Source of the DNA: Bacteroidales bacterium
Lineage (GTDB): Bacteria; Bacteroidota; Bacteroidia; Bacteroidales; F082
Direction: 5' to 3'
Length of the DNA: 63,882 bases
NCBI GenBank assembly: GCA_029933225.1
Contig: JAOZOO010000001.1
Location: 1 to 63,882 of the forward strand
Shown here: one piece after another, positions 52,904 to 63,328 of the stretch
Position numbering within the stretch: position 1 is the stretch's first letter
Layout: the number at the start of each line of letters is the position of its first letter
Program-made: the position numbers and the translations under genes
Notes under the pieces: model-generated
The model's input: the letters and a program-made list of their open reading frames with translations, nothing else
Database searches by the model: none
Told to the model about the DNA's origin: nothing

Positions 52904-54406
52904 TTAGTGAACACCTGTTCTGGTATCCCAGAAGAGTTGTTTTCCCCAGAAGTCATCCACAACAGTTTCCAGTACCGGTGCGACATTGGCACTGTTCAGA
53001 TTTTGCTCTGATACAGGATAAGGATAATGGAAAGGTCCTCTGTTGTGTTTACCGGGATCGTAAACCGTACCGGAAGCCGGAGGCATCGGCGGGAAGTCTG
53101 TTCTCCGCTGCTCAGCCCAGATTTCCTGACCTTGTTTGAACAAAGCAAGCCATTTTTGTTTGTAGATCTTGGCTCGTTTTTCATCCGTCGAACCCGTAAA
53201 GGCCACACGCGGTTCAGCCATGTAAGTGTCAAACTGATCTGTCATACCTGTCTCCTCGAAAGAAGCGTAAACACCATTGGTATATGCTGTTTCAGCATCT
53301 TCGGGTGTTGACCATCCGTTCAGTGCAGCTTCGGCAATGATGAATTCCACTTCGGCATAACGCATGAACCAGGTGAAACCTGCCGGATCATCACGATACA
53401 TGGTACCGATCCTTGAAATGGTATCCGCACTGAATGCATTGTCGGGGGCTCCTTCAGGAGCGCCAATGTAAATCGTCGAAGCAGGATGCTGTGCAGTGTC
53501 AACAGGCAATGCATAAACAGGCAACCTTGGGTCGTTCAATGCGATCAAACTGTCAATCAATGTTTTGGCCATAGCATGGTCATCACGGCTTTCATGGTTT
53601 TCAGCCCAGGGCTCTTTGTAAGGAGCCGTACCTTCCCATTGCAAAACAGCTTCATCATCGCGGCTGGTGAAAATGGGATATTTACCCGGATCACCAAGAA
53701 CTGTCTGAATTTCCTGCTGGGCTTTGCCGGCATTGACATTGGAAATCCTGATGGCAAGACGCAGACGCAGTGAGTTACACCATTTCTGCCACTTGTCCTT
53801 ATCACCGCCATAGATAAAGTCACCGTCACCGATTTCGGTTTGTGCAGGCGGGAGTCCGGTAATGTTAAACTTACTGTTTGCGTCTTCCAGCCTGTTGAAC
53901 AGGTCATTATAAATATCCACTGCCTTATCGTAAACCGGAGTCCAGTTATCGGCACTTTCTCCTGAAATAGCTTCCGAATATGGGATATCTCCCCACTGGT
54001 CAACGGCCATCTGCCATAAGAACACTGAATAAGTATTTGCAACAGCTTCCATATAAGGATTGTCAGCTTCAACGGCTTTATCGCGTATTTTGCTCAAATC
54101 CATCTGGACTCTGTAATAATCTCTCCAGGCGTTGTCCACTACATTGGAACGAAACTGATAACGTGCTTCATCAATGTAGAAGATCTTGGTAATATGACCT
54201 GCATAACTGAGGAAGTTATTCATACCCTGCCAGTCATCGTAAAACTGATCACCCGTATAAATAATGCTATTCCCCAGCAGGTTGGTCATCGGAACATCAA
54301 CGGGGTTATTGGGATCGATGTTTTCCTCTTCCCAATACTTGGTACAAGACGTGGCGAAAAGCCCGATCAACAGCACCACCAATGTATAACTCAATATCTT
54401 TTTCAT
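52904..54406 (-). CDS. SusD/RagB-family lipoprotein (pair 1)
   Basis: This 500-residue lipoprotein (GLFATSCTKY lipobox) is of the SusD-like_2 type: the TPR-like core contains DNAWRDYYRVQMDLSKIRDKAV-type segments, WGDIPYSEA, and a C-terminal RRTDFPPMPP region. It caps the SusC partner at 54440 and binds the substrate on the cell surface. It starts 33 bases after the susC stop. The substrate is not predictable from sequence alone, and no glycoside hydrolase is nearby. Confidence 0.92.
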   Translation of the reverse strand: MKKILSYTLVVLLIGLFATSCTKYWEEENIDPNNPVDVPMTNLLGNSIIYTGDQFYDDWQGMNNFLSYAGHITKIFYIDEARYQFRSNVVDNAWRDYYRVQMDLSKIRDKAVEADNPYMEAVANTYSVFLWQMAVDQWGDIPYSEAISGESADNWTPVYDKAVDIYNDLFNRLEDANSKFNITGLPPAQTEIGDGDFIYGGDKDKWQKWCNSLRLRLAIRISNVNAGKAQQEIQTVLGDPGKYPIFTSRDDEAVLQWEGTAPYKEPWAENHESRDDHAMAKTLIDSLIALNDPRLPVYALPVDTAQHPASTIYIGAPEGAPDNAFSADTISRIGTMYRDDPAGFTWFMRYAEVEFIIAEAALNGWSTPEDAETAYTNGVYASFEETGMTDQFDTYMAEPRVAFTGSTDEKRAKIYKQKWLALFKQGQEIWAEQRRTDFPPMPPASGTVYDPGKHNRGPFHYPYPVSEQNLNSANVAPVLETVVDDFWGKQLFWDTRTGVH

Positions 54407-54439
54407 ATTTCTATTTTTTTATAATTTCAACATTTACGA

Positions 54440-57400
54440 TTAAAATGAAATCGAGAATTTGAGACCAATGGTACGTGATGGCGGCAATTGATATTGTTCA
54501 ATTCCCATACCGGAGTTAGCGGTACCAAATCCTGTTTCGGGATCAATTTTTACATCATTCGACTTGCTGACAGCAAGCAATGCAACGTTGTGAGCATACA
54601 ATGAAATATCAAAGCCTTTAACCACTTTCTGGTTGCTTAATGCCTTGACTGGCAATGAATAGCTCAGTGCAATTTCACGAAGTTTCAGGAAGGAGCCGTC
54701 AATAATGCTCCATTCATGTTTGCCGTAAGCATTATGGAAGAAACGCTCAGCCGACATGATATCGGTGTTGTCGGGATCATTCAGATCGGAGTTCAGCGGG
54801 GTACCGTCTTCATGAACAAATTGTTCATCGGTCATCACATTAACACCTGCAACAACTCCTGTTGCCCGAATTTCATCATCCGCTGTTTGTTCAAGAATAC
54901 CTGAATACAAACCAAACATCTTGGTTACACTGAAAATATCTCCGCCTTTTCTGCCATCAAGCAGGATATTGAAATTGATCTGTCCCCATGATGAAGTATT
55001 TCCAAAGGTAAAACGGTTGTTGATACCATAATTAAAGTCCGGAACAACAGATCCGAGTTCCTGAAGGTCAGGTGTTGTCATGGGCCTGCCGGTACCATCT
55101 ACGACAATACGTCCCTGGTCGTCGCGCAACCATGCATAACCTTTGATCACACCGAAAGTTTCTCCCGGGCGGGCTTCAATTGATAAACCTTTCCATGAAC
55201 TTCCAATCTGGTAAGCTTCAAGGTCTCCGTAAAGTTCATTAACCGTATTTGTGTTTTTAGCCCAGTTCACATCAATGCTCCATGTGAAGTTTTTGCCTTT
55301 GATAATGTCAATATAAGCGCTGATCTCCATCCCTTTGTTTTCGACCTCACCGGCGTTGATCCATCTTGAGTCGAAACCCGTTGAAGTAGCCACATCAATT
55401 GCCAGAATCTGATCGAAAGTTTTTTCATCATAATAGGTGAAGTCAAGACCAACCCGTCCGCTCCAGAATTTGACGTTAAAACCAACTTCCCATGCTTTTT
55501 TAGTTTCCGGTTTCAGCCCATTATTATTCATCTGCCTCAGATAATGATAAAGTGTAACTCCTTCGAAAGCCGTACGTGACTGATAAAAGTTGTAAAGCGA
55601 ATATGGAGCGGCGTCACCACCCACAATTGCGTAACTGGCGCGAAGTTTGAGATACGTCAGTCCTTTGGGGTTTACGTCAATCAGGTTTGTAAGAATAAAG
55701 GCCGCATTGAACGAGGGATAAGGATAGCTCCAGTTATCGGGCGGAAGTGTTGAACTCCAGTCGTTACGGAATGTTCCTCCTATGAAAATAAAATCCCTGA
55801 ATGAATAATCAGCCTGAAGATAAATACTGTTGGTTGTCAATTTGGAACGGTACATATCCGTTATGGGGGTACCTTTGGCATTACCTACATCAAAGAAGTT
55901 GGGTACGGTAAGCTCATTGGCTCCCAGTTCATTGTAATCATAAGTATTATTACGGTAGTTACCTCCTAACATAGCTGTAATCCTGTGGATACCATCTTTA
56001 CCAAAACTTTTGTCAAAATTCAAATACAGGTCAATGTTGTTTTCCTGGAAGTTTCTTTTCTGCTGCCAGAAATTACCGCCTTGGCTTTTGGATTCATTTG
56101 ACATGTTATAGATTACATGTTTACGGGTTTCAGCCCAGAAGTCGGTACCCATCCTTAAATTCAGATTCAACCAGTTTGTGAAGTCATATTTTAAATTAAC
56201 ATTACCCATTATCCTGTCCCTGCGACGCGAAGTTGTATTACGATAAACCGTCCAGTAAGGATTATTGTGGTAATAATAAGACCATGTATAAGGTTTTCCG
56301 AACGGGTCAAGCTCACTCCAGTGGTCTTTCAATGATTGCATGTTCACCTGGCGTCCGAACCATGAACCCATTGACTGCATTACGTTATTGGGGTCGTAAC
56401 CGTTACCGGGGAGGTTGCTGCTGTAGTTACTGACGTAAGTAACATTGGCAGAAGCCTGGAACCTGTCGGTCATTTTGTAATTTCCGGTAAAGTTTACTGA
56501 ATTTTTATACATATCCGTGTTCGGGATAATACCCTGGACATCATTATAAATGTAAGATATCCTTCCGTTGGCTTTGTCAGTTCCGCCGAAAACCGAGATG
56601 TTGTGTGTCTGGCTAACTCCGGTAACAAAGAAGTCTTTTACGTTGTCGGGTTGCGAAACCCACGGTGTAGGTTCATAAACCGGAAGACCGTCTGCATCCA
56701 GAGTATAAGGGCTGTCGAACTGGGGAAGTTTCAGGCCGGCATCCAAACGCGGGCCCCAGCTTTCGTCCCAGCCGTCGTTAACACCACCCCAATTACCATC
56801 GTAATAAGAAAATGAGTTTTCCTGGCAATACTGCTGATACGAATAATCTTCTTCTGTCAGTCCGTTATCAGCAAGAAACTGACGGTAATCATATTCGCTA
56901 CCGGCGGTAGCCTGTCCGTACTTATTCTGGTAATTGGGCAGGATAAACAAATTGCTCCATCCTACATTATAGCTGTAAGTAATCCCCAGGCCTTTGTTTT
57001 TCTGGCCTTTTTTGGTCGTGATCAGGATAACCCCGTTCAAAGCGCGGCTACCGTACAAAGCAGCAGCGGAAGCACCTTTCAGCACAGTCATCGACTCAAT
57101 ATTCTCCGGATCAAGGTCCATAATGGCATTACCGAAGTCGGTACCACCCCATTGGCTTACACTTGTGGAATAGTTACTTACGGGAACACCATCCACAACA
57201 AATAAAGGCTGGTTGTCGCTTCTCAATGAGCTGTTACCACGAATGGTAATACGTGTTGAAGCGCCCACAGCTCCACTGGCATTGGTAACCTGTACCCCGG
57301 CAACTCTACCGGTAAGTGCATTGATTACATTATCAGTTTTCGCCTGATCCAGTTGATCACCGCTGACATCCTGAACTGCATAACCCAGTGATTTCTTTTC

Positions 57401-57745
57401 ACGGGATATACCGAGGGCTGTGACAACCACTTCGTCCATCTGCATCACGTCGGGTTCCATTGTCACATTGATCGTTGTCTGATCGGTTAGTGCAATTTCG
57501 ACCGTTTTCATCCCCACGTAGGTAAACTGCAATGTTTTATAATGCGGTTTTACCTCCAATGAGTAATTGCCGTCGAGGTCAGTGGTAGTTCCCACCGTTG
57601 TACCTTTTACGATAACTGTAACACCGGGAATACCCTGTCCGTCTTCAGCACTAACAACCTTACCGCTGATCGTTCTTGTTTGTGCAGTTGCAACTTGCAA
57701 ACCGGCCAAAAACAGGAACACCAGCAAAACTGTAAATTTCCTCAT
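54440..57745 (-). CDS. SusC/RagA-family TonB-linked outer-membrane transporter (pair 1)
   Basis: The 1101-residue barrel has a signal peptide (LVFLFLAGLQVATAQ), a carboxypeptidase-like domain (TISGKVVSAEDGQGIPGV), a plug with the phylum block ASAAALYGSRALNGVI and a long TonB-dependent barrel ending RTIGLKFSISF. It imports a ligand captured by the paired SusD. Its first 120 residues are nearly identical in kind to the second SusC at 59422, so the pair arose by tandem duplication followed by divergence of the barrel. Confidence 0.95.
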   Translation of the reverse strand: MRKFTVLLVFLFLAGLQVATAQTRTISGKVVSAEDGQGIPGVTVIVKGTTVGTTTDLDGNYSLEVKPHYKTLQFTYVGMKTVEIALTDQTTINVTMEPDVMQMDEVVVTALGISREKKSLGYAVQDVSGDQLDQAKTDNVINALTGRVAGVQVTNASGAVGASTRITIRGNSSLRSDNQPLFVVDGVPVSNYSTSVSQWGGTDFGNAIMDLDPENIESMTVLKGASAAALYGSRALNGVILITTKKGQKNKGLGITYSYNVGWSNLFILPNYQNKYGQATAGSEYDYRQFLADNGLTEEDYSYQQYCQENSFSYYDGNWGGVNDGWDESWGPRLDAGLKLPQFDSPYTLDADGLPVYEPTPWVSQPDNVKDFFVTGVSQTHNISVFGGTDKANGRISYIYNDVQGIIPNTDMYKNSVNFTGNYKMTDRFQASANVTYVSNYSSNLPGNGYDPNNVMQSMGSWFGRQVNMQSLKDHWSELDPFGKPYTWSYYYHNNPYWTVYRNTTSRRRDRIMGNVNLKYDFTNWLNLNLRMGTDFWAETRKHVIYNMSNESKSQGGNFWQQKRNFQENNIDLYLNFDKSFGKDGIHRITAMLGGNYRNNTYDYNELGANELTVPNFFDVGNAKGTPITDMYRSKLTTNSIYLQADYSFRDFIFIGGTFRNDWSSTLPPDNWSYPYPSFNAAFILTNLIDVNPKGLTYLKLRASYAIVGGDAAPYSLYNFYQSRTAFEGVTLYHYLRQMNNNGLKPETKKAWEVGFNVKFWSGRVGLDFTYYDEKTFDQILAIDVATSTGFDSRWINAGEVENKGMEISAYIDIIKGKNFTWSIDVNWAKNTNTVNELYGDLEAYQIGSSWKGLSIEARPGETFGVIKGYAWLRDDQGRIVVDGTGRPMTTPDLQELGSVVPDFNYGINNRFTFGNTSSWGQINFNILLDGRKGGDIFSVTKMFGLYSGILEQTADDEIRATGVVAGVNVMTDEQFVHEDGTPLNSDLNDPDNTDIMSAERFFHNAYGKHEWSIIDGSFLKLREIALSYSLPVKALSNQKVVKGFDISLYAHNVALLAVSKSNDVKIDPETGFGTANSGMGIEQYQLPPSRTIGLKFSISF

Positions 57746-57810
57746 AATGTTAAATTTTGGTTATTAATATGATTTATTACTACTAAGATCCATCGGGAAT
57801 CTTAAAAACA

Positions 57811-57837
57811 GGCGCAATTTATAGAATTATCTTCAAA
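57811..57837 (-). promoter_or_regulatory. Promoter-like element of susC pair 1
   Basis: On the minus strand TTG is followed after 16 bases by TTGCG, with TATAAATTGCGCC at the -7 end. The same spacing and wording (TTG-N16-TTGCG) occur before the second susC at 62735-62761. The start codon lies about 65 bases downstream. Confidence 0.4.
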
Positions 57838-57883
57838 ATTAACAATTTTTATGAAAGAAATATTTACACTTTTTTAACAAAAA

Positions 57884-57915
57884 AAAACCGCCTCGTATTA
57901 AAACGAGGCGGTTTT
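57884..57915 (-). terminator. Terminator after SusCD pair 2
   Basis: AAAACCGCCTCG and CGAGGCGGTTTT pair across an eight-base loop (TATTAAAA), with flanking A/T runs. It is 22 bases downstream of the SusD stop at 57937, and separates the two tandem operons. Confidence 0.9.
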
Positions 57916-57936
57916 GTCATTTAAAAAGATAAATCC

Positions 57937-59409
57937 TTATTTGGAATCCCACCAAACTCTCTTCCAAAGCGGTTCGTTGCCAAGGTCGGGGGTGTTGGTG
58001 TTATAAGACAGCGCATCGGTAGGATACGGGAATCTTCTCGGTATTTCCTGTTTCGATGCTACCGGATTGGGCGTCAGTTTTGGATAGCCTGTCCTTCTCC
58101 AGTCAACAAAAGATTCACTTCTGTATGTCAGGCTGATCCATTTTTCATTCATAATTGCTTCCATAAGCACGTTATCAGGAAGAATGTTAATAACGGAATC
58201 GTAAGCCTGATACCAGTCATCATTATATACACCATATTGATCGAGTGATGCTTTTATAGCTGCTTTAAAAGCATCTTTAGCCGGTGTACTATGACCCTGT
58301 GCTGCATGAGCTTCAGCTTTGATGAATTCCAGTTCAGCATAAGTAATAAACTGTGTAGGTGAATTATTGGAGGCTATTCCCGGTCCCGGATAAGATGCTC
58401 CGCTGAGAGGTTCTCCGGGAGGAGCGCCATAATAATCGCCTGCCGGAATGGTATCATTACCAATGAAAAGTGTATCCGGTATCGGAGCGGCAAATACAGG
58501 CAGTCTCGGATCTTTATGTGCTTTCAGGGTCTCAATTAATGTGTAGCACATACGAATATCGGCACGGTCCTGCATGAACAGATACAATGGGTTGGCATTG
58601 TTGTCGCTCGACGAGCTGTAATAATAATACATGTTTCCTTCATTGCTGTCAAAAGCTTTACCGGCATATTCCAGTGCTTTTGAATAAGCATCATTGCCAT
58701 TCACTTTTGACAGGTGCAATGCATAACGGGCTTTCAGTGCCCAGGCAGCTTTTACCCATGCCGTAACATCATTTCCATAAATGATATCTCCATCCAACGG
58801 GATGATATTGTTCTCATCCGGTTGACTACACAGGCTGATTCCCTCGTCCAGCAAGCTCTGAATAGCAGAATAAATAGACTGTTGTGAATCAAAAACAGGT
58901 GTCAGGTTTTCTTTGCCCTGCAGTGCTTCTGACCAGGGAATATCATTCCATACATCTGTTGAATATCCCAGTAACACTGCCTGAAGGATTTTTGCCACAC
59001 CTTCAAAATGGGGCGACTTGGTTTCCTCGGCCTGTGCTTTCAGAATGATCTGCTTGGCATCCATCAAAGCGCCTGCATAAACAGAGTTCCACATATTATT
59101 TACATCGCCCGAGCGAAGGATGTAAGCACCTTCAGCCTGGCTTTGACGTGATACACCGCTGGTTTGCTGAATCCACATGGAAACTGTCCGCGTATAATCG
59201 TTCGCACCGACTACATCGAATGCAGTACGTGCCTCAACGGATGGCAGTAACAGGTTCATCGGCACATCCACCGGCCGGTTGGGGCTGATATTCACATCGG
59301 GATCGATCCAACTGCTGCATGAGCTCAATATACCCACCAACAAGATGAACAATCCAGTTTTCATTAAAATTTTATTTTTCATGATCTTCATTTTTTTCGT
59401 TTTAACCAT
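57937..59409 (-). CDS. SusD/RagB-family lipoprotein (pair 2)
   Basis: The product (490 residues from 59409; starts at 59391 or 59382 also fit) has a lipobox (VGILSSCSSW) and SusD-like core sequences (WNDIPWSEALQGKENLTPV, YALHLSKVNG). It forms the surface lid of the SusC at 59422, 12 bases upstream on the same transcript. It is a paralogue of the SusD at 52904: both contain DPN.PVDVPM-like and WxDIPxSEA segments at equal places. Confidence 0.92.
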   Translation of the reverse strand: MVKTKKMKIMKNKILMKTGLFILLVGILSSCSSWIDPDVNISPNRPVDVPMNLLLPSVEARTAFDVVGANDYTRTVSMWIQQTSGVSRQSQAEGAYILRSGDVNNMWNSVYAGALMDAKQIILKAQAEETKSPHFEGVAKILQAVLLGYSTDVWNDIPWSEALQGKENLTPVFDSQQSIYSAIQSLLDEGISLCSQPDENNIIPLDGDIIYGNDVTAWVKAAWALKARYALHLSKVNGNDAYSKALEYAGKAFDSNEGNMYYYYSSSSDNNANPLYLFMQDRADIRMCYTLIETLKAHKDPRLPVFAAPIPDTLFIGNDTIPAGDYYGAPPGEPLSGASYPGPGIASNNSPTQFITYAELEFIKAEAHAAQGHSTPAKDAFKAAIKASLDQYGVYNDDWYQAYDSVINILPDNVLMEAIMNEKWISLTYRSESFVDWRRTGYPKLTPNPVASKQEIPRRFPYPTDALSYNTNTPDLGNEPLWKRVWWDSK

Positions 59410-59421
59410 TATTCATTTTGT

Positions 59422-62400
59422 TTAAAATGCGAACCTTAAACCCAGCAAATAAGTCTTGGTTCCGGGCATATCAAAATAATCCATACCCTGGGCATTACCG
59501 GCACCCAGCAAACTGGTGTTGGGGTCAATACCGGTATAAGGTGTGCTCAGGAATAAATTCCTTCCGGTGAAATAAATTTCCAGGTTGTCAACAAATGAAT
59601 CTTTCAACAATTTGTTAAATGAGTAAGAAACCGTAAGTTCTTTCATTCTTATCCAACCGGCATCCTGAATGTAATCCACTGTGGGGCCGGTAAATCCACT
59701 ACCTTCAAGGTTTGTAGCCCAGTTTTGTGCCCAGTCGGGATCACCCTGTCCGGCTACGTTGATGTCGTTGGGAGAACCGTCTGAAGCTTTCACGCCAGGA
59801 TAAATATAAACATCATCATCACGATATTCCGTGTTGGCTGATGCACCAAAGTAGTTCAAAGCACCCAGTGTACCGTTCCACATCTTGTTTCCATCGCGGA
59901 AATCCCAGAGTGTGTAAATATTCACACCGAAGAATGAGAATGCTGAAGAAATGCCCATGGTCCATTTCGGTGTTGCCCTGCCTAAGGGAACAAGTTCATA
60001 GTTTCCTGTCGGCCAGCCGTAACCCGGGCTGTTGGGATCATCATCAATGATCACATTGCCATTGTCATCCCTGAACCAGTCGTAACCGTAAATTGTCGGG
60101 TAAGACTGATCGACAACCGCACGAATCTGCGGATCGGTGAAACCGCCTAGGAAAATAGCATCTACATTTTCAGCAAGCTCTGTTACCGTATTTTCGAATT
60201 TCGAGAAATTCACGGTCACATCCCATGTAAAGTTTTTGGCTTTAATGATGGTTGCATACAGAGTAGCATCAAAACCGATGGATGTCATACTGGCTGCATT
60301 GATATACATGCTGCTATATCCTGTGGAAGGATCAATATCAACAGGCAGCAACAAATCCGTACTGTTATTATTAAAATAGGTAAAATCAATACCCAACCTG
60401 TTGCTGACGAATTTAAGGTTTGTTCCTATCTCGAATGTTGTTGTCTGCTCAGGCTTCAGTTCATCATTGCCTACCTGGTTGCTTAAAGTATAAGCATTGT
60501 ATGATGCGCCATTTGTATTGATCGGGAAGTTAACACCAAAAGGACTAACCCATCCGTCGCTGACACCGGTTTGTCCGTAATAAGTTAAAGTATTATACGG
60601 TCCTGCATCACGTGCCGTGATGGCATAGGAAGCAAAGATTTTCCAGTAAGGTAATGCTTTGGAATCCTGTAATCCCGGCAACTCGGTGATTACCCAGCTT
60701 GCATTGAACGAAGGATAGAAGAATGAATTATTCTCTTCAGGCAAAGTGGTTGACCAGTCGTTACGACCCGTCACATTCACGTAAAGCATTTTCTTCCATC
60801 CGAAACCGATGTCAAAATAAACACTCATCAATCTTTTCAGGCTTTGAATATTACCGGTTAACACATTACCTGAGTTACTCAGATTATAAAAATTAGGAAT
60901 TGATAATCCGTTACCTTGTCCGTAAACATACTGCCATGATGTTTCATTCATATTAAAACCGACAGTCAGATAAGTGTTCCAGTTTTCTCCAAAATCGTGG
61001 TTCATATAAGCAATAACATCCTGGTTGATGTCACGGTTCACCGTATTACGTTCGAATACCATTCCAGGAGGCGATGTACGTGAGTTAATTGCAATCCAGC
61101 TATTTACCTGCTCGCTGTACCAGTCAACACCCGGACGATACATGAAGTGTAACCACTTGGTTGGATACCAGTCAAACTGGATGTTACCGATCAGGCGATT
61201 GACTTCGTCAACCCAGGTATTCTGATTGGAAGTCCAGTAAGGGTTGTCATAACCGCCACCGTGACGGTAATTCCTCTGGGTTCCGTCAGGGAAAATATAA
61301 CCGGCAGCATTGTTGAAGGAAGGCGGAGTTCTTAACAATCCCAGCATAACACCGGATGTGTTTGAACCCTGCTGGATCCTGTTGGCTTTATTAATAATGT
61401 ATAAACCATTACCGGAAATTTTCCATTTCTTCCCCAAACGGGCTGAACCGGAAAGTTTAAAAGTGTTTCTCCTGAAGTTGTTGTTCGGAACAACACCTTT
61501 ATCCTGAACATCGGAAACGGAAGCATAAAAATTGGCTTTATCCGTACCGCCGCTCAGACTCAGCGAGTTGTTGAAGTTAACACCTGTCTGGAAGAAATCA
61601 AACTGATCATAAGGGGATACCTCATAAGCCTGTCCGTTGTCCAGGGCAGCCTGATATCGTGGATCATCTTTGTAAACGAGGTCTCCGTCCACATCAAATC
61701 CTTTGTAAGGGCTGTTTTCCCATGCATCATCTTTCACCCATCCGGTTTCGGTCAAATTGGGTCCCCACGAAGCAAAGAATCCTGAATACCACTGGTGTCC
61801 CCATCCCTGACCGAATTTTTTATTCAGGGCCGGAACCTGGCTGATTTTGCTCCACTGTATTGATGAGGAGAAATTCAGGTTTACCATTTTGCCTTTACCG
61901 GCTTTACCTTGTTTGGTCGTAATCTCAATTACACCGTTGGCACCACGGATACCGTAAATCGCTGAGGCAGCACCGCCTTTCAGCACTTTTACACTTTCGA
62001 TATCCTCGGGCGGGATATCCAGTGCACGGTTACTACGGGCAACACCTGCCACATCACCGCTCTGGAATCCGTCAATATCACGGGTTGTCGAGTTGTCGAT
62101 CGGCACACCGTCAACAACAAACAGAGGCTGGTTTTCTCCGATAATCGAAGTAGCACCCCTGATGGTAATACGTTGAGCAGAGTTGGCAGCACCACTGGAC
62201 CCGGTGATCTGCACACCGGCAACACGACCGGCCAAAGCACCGATTACATCCTGTGAGCCTGATTTCTCAAGTTCTTTGGAGCTGACATCCTGCACGGTAT
62301 AGCCCAATGCTTTTTGTGATTTTGGAGTACCGATAGCCGTTACCACGACTTCGTCCATCTGCAGGACATCCGGCTCCATAGCCACATTAATTGAACTCTG

Positions 62401-62664
62401 ATTACCAATGGCGATTTCCACTGTTTTCATACCAACATACTGAAAGATAAGCGTCTTGTATGACGGCTCCACCTCCAGGGAGTAATTACCGTCTAAATCG
62501 GTAACCGTCCCCACGGCTGTACCTTTCACCATAACAGTTACTCCAGGAATACCCGTACCATCTTCGGCATTGGTAACCTTACCACTAATTGTTCTTGTTT
62601 GTGCGTTTGCCAGTTGCAAACCCGCCATAAACAAGAACACCATCAAAATTGTAATTTTTCTCAT
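59422..62664 (-). CDS. SusC/RagA-family TonB-linked outer-membrane transporter (pair 2)
   Basis: This 1080-residue transporter has the same N-terminal architecture as the first pair (signal peptide MVFLFMAGLQLANAQ, TISGKVTNAEDGTGIPGV, plug with GGAASAIYGIRGANGVIEI) but a distinct barrel, ending TYLLGLRFAF. It probably carries a different ligand. The duplication gives the cell two related uptake systems under similar promoters. Confidence 0.95.
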   Translation of the reverse strand: MRKITILMVFLFMAGLQLANAQTRTISGKVTNAEDGTGIPGVTVMVKGTAVGTVTDLDGNYSLEVEPSYKTLIFQYVGMKTVEIAIGNQSSINVAMEPDVLQMDEVVVTAIGTPKSQKALGYTVQDVSSKELEKSGSQDVIGALAGRVAGVQITGSSGAANSAQRITIRGATSIIGENQPLFVVDGVPIDNSTTRDIDGFQSGDVAGVARSNRALDIPPEDIESVKVLKGGAASAIYGIRGANGVIEITTKQGKAGKGKMVNLNFSSSIQWSKISQVPALNKKFGQGWGHQWYSGFFASWGPNLTETGWVKDDAWENSPYKGFDVDGDLVYKDDPRYQAALDNGQAYEVSPYDQFDFFQTGVNFNNSLSLSGGTDKANFYASVSDVQDKGVVPNNNFRRNTFKLSGSARLGKKWKISGNGLYIINKANRIQQGSNTSGVMLGLLRTPPSFNNAAGYIFPDGTQRNYRHGGGYDNPYWTSNQNTWVDEVNRLIGNIQFDWYPTKWLHFMYRPGVDWYSEQVNSWIAINSRTSPPGMVFERNTVNRDINQDVIAYMNHDFGENWNTYLTVGFNMNETSWQYVYGQGNGLSIPNFYNLSNSGNVLTGNIQSLKRLMSVYFDIGFGWKKMLYVNVTGRNDWSTTLPEENNSFFYPSFNASWVITELPGLQDSKALPYWKIFASYAITARDAGPYNTLTYYGQTGVSDGWVSPFGVNFPINTNGASYNAYTLSNQVGNDELKPEQTTTFEIGTNLKFVSNRLGIDFTYFNNNSTDLLLPVDIDPSTGYSSMYINAASMTSIGFDATLYATIIKAKNFTWDVTVNFSKFENTVTELAENVDAIFLGGFTDPQIRAVVDQSYPTIYGYDWFRDDNGNVIIDDDPNSPGYGWPTGNYELVPLGRATPKWTMGISSAFSFFGVNIYTLWDFRDGNKMWNGTLGALNYFGASANTEYRDDDVYIYPGVKASDGSPNDINVAGQGDPDWAQNWATNLEGSGFTGPTVDYIQDAGWIRMKELTVSYSFNKLLKDSFVDNLEIYFTGRNLFLSTPYTGIDPNTSLLGAGNAQGMDYFDMPGTKTYLLGLRFAF

Positions 62665-62734
62665 AATGATAACTTTTGGTTGATGATATTATTTAAAAAT
62701 TTAACTTTAGATTCATCATAGAATCCTGAATTAA

Positions 62735-62761
62735 GCCGCAATTTATTAATAATTATTCAAT
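62735..62761 (-). promoter_or_regulatory. Promoter-like element of susC pair 2
   Basis: Minus-strand TTG-N16-TTGCG, with AATAAATTGCGGC at the -7 end, matches the element before pair 1 in spacing (21 bases between the two conserved words) and in wording. The start codon lies about 70 bases downstream. Confidence 0.4.
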
Positions 62762-62908
62762 ACTGACTAAATATTAACATAAAAAACCATTCAATCTCCG
62801 TCAATTAAGACACGTTCTAAACAATTTCTGATATTTATTATACTGTTTCTTAAAATTTATGAGGTATAAAGGTAAAAGAAACCATGTGTTCTATGTTGTT
62901 TTTCGTTA

Positions 62909-63322
62909 TCAGTTCAATATTTTAAAATTTAACAAAAGTATCACCCACAACCCAAACCCGAGAACTAAACCTGTAAAGCTAAACTCATGTTGAACAAAGT
63001 AATTTACGCCAAGTTGTAAAAGATAACTCAATGTAAAAATATAAAATCCTGATCTTTTTCTGCGTAAAAGCTGTATTGCACTGAGTACAAGTCCCGCATA
63101 TAAAACCATCTGAAGGATAACCAGCAGATAAAAACTCTTTCCCGAGAAATCGTCATAGCCCCAGTTCAGGACAAATGCCCTGTTGGATAACGAATACATA
63201 AAAACGGTAAAAAATAAAAGAAAACCCAGAATACTCTCCACGAGTATTACTAAAGAGGTAAGCCTGTAAAAGAAGGGCAAGCTTATTTGTTTAACATTTC
63301 TGACAACCGGTTCGAAGGTCAT
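62909..63322 (-). CDS. Small membrane protein, four helices
   Basis: The 137-residue product has about four membrane helices (ILGFLLFFTVFMYSL, FYLLVILQMVLYAGLVLSAI and others) and no other recognisable motif. It follows the neighbouring membrane protein after six bases, so the two form an operon. The upstream gene is a related membrane protein of similar size. Confidence 0.75.
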   Translation of the reverse strand: MTFEPVVRNVKQISLPFFYRLTSLVILVESILGFLLFFTVFMYSLSNRAFVLNWGYDDFSGKSFYLLVILQMVLYAGLVLSAIQLLRRKRSGFYIFTLSYLLQLGVNYFVQHEFSFTGLVLGFGLWVILLLNFKILN

Positions 63323-63328
63323 AAGTTG

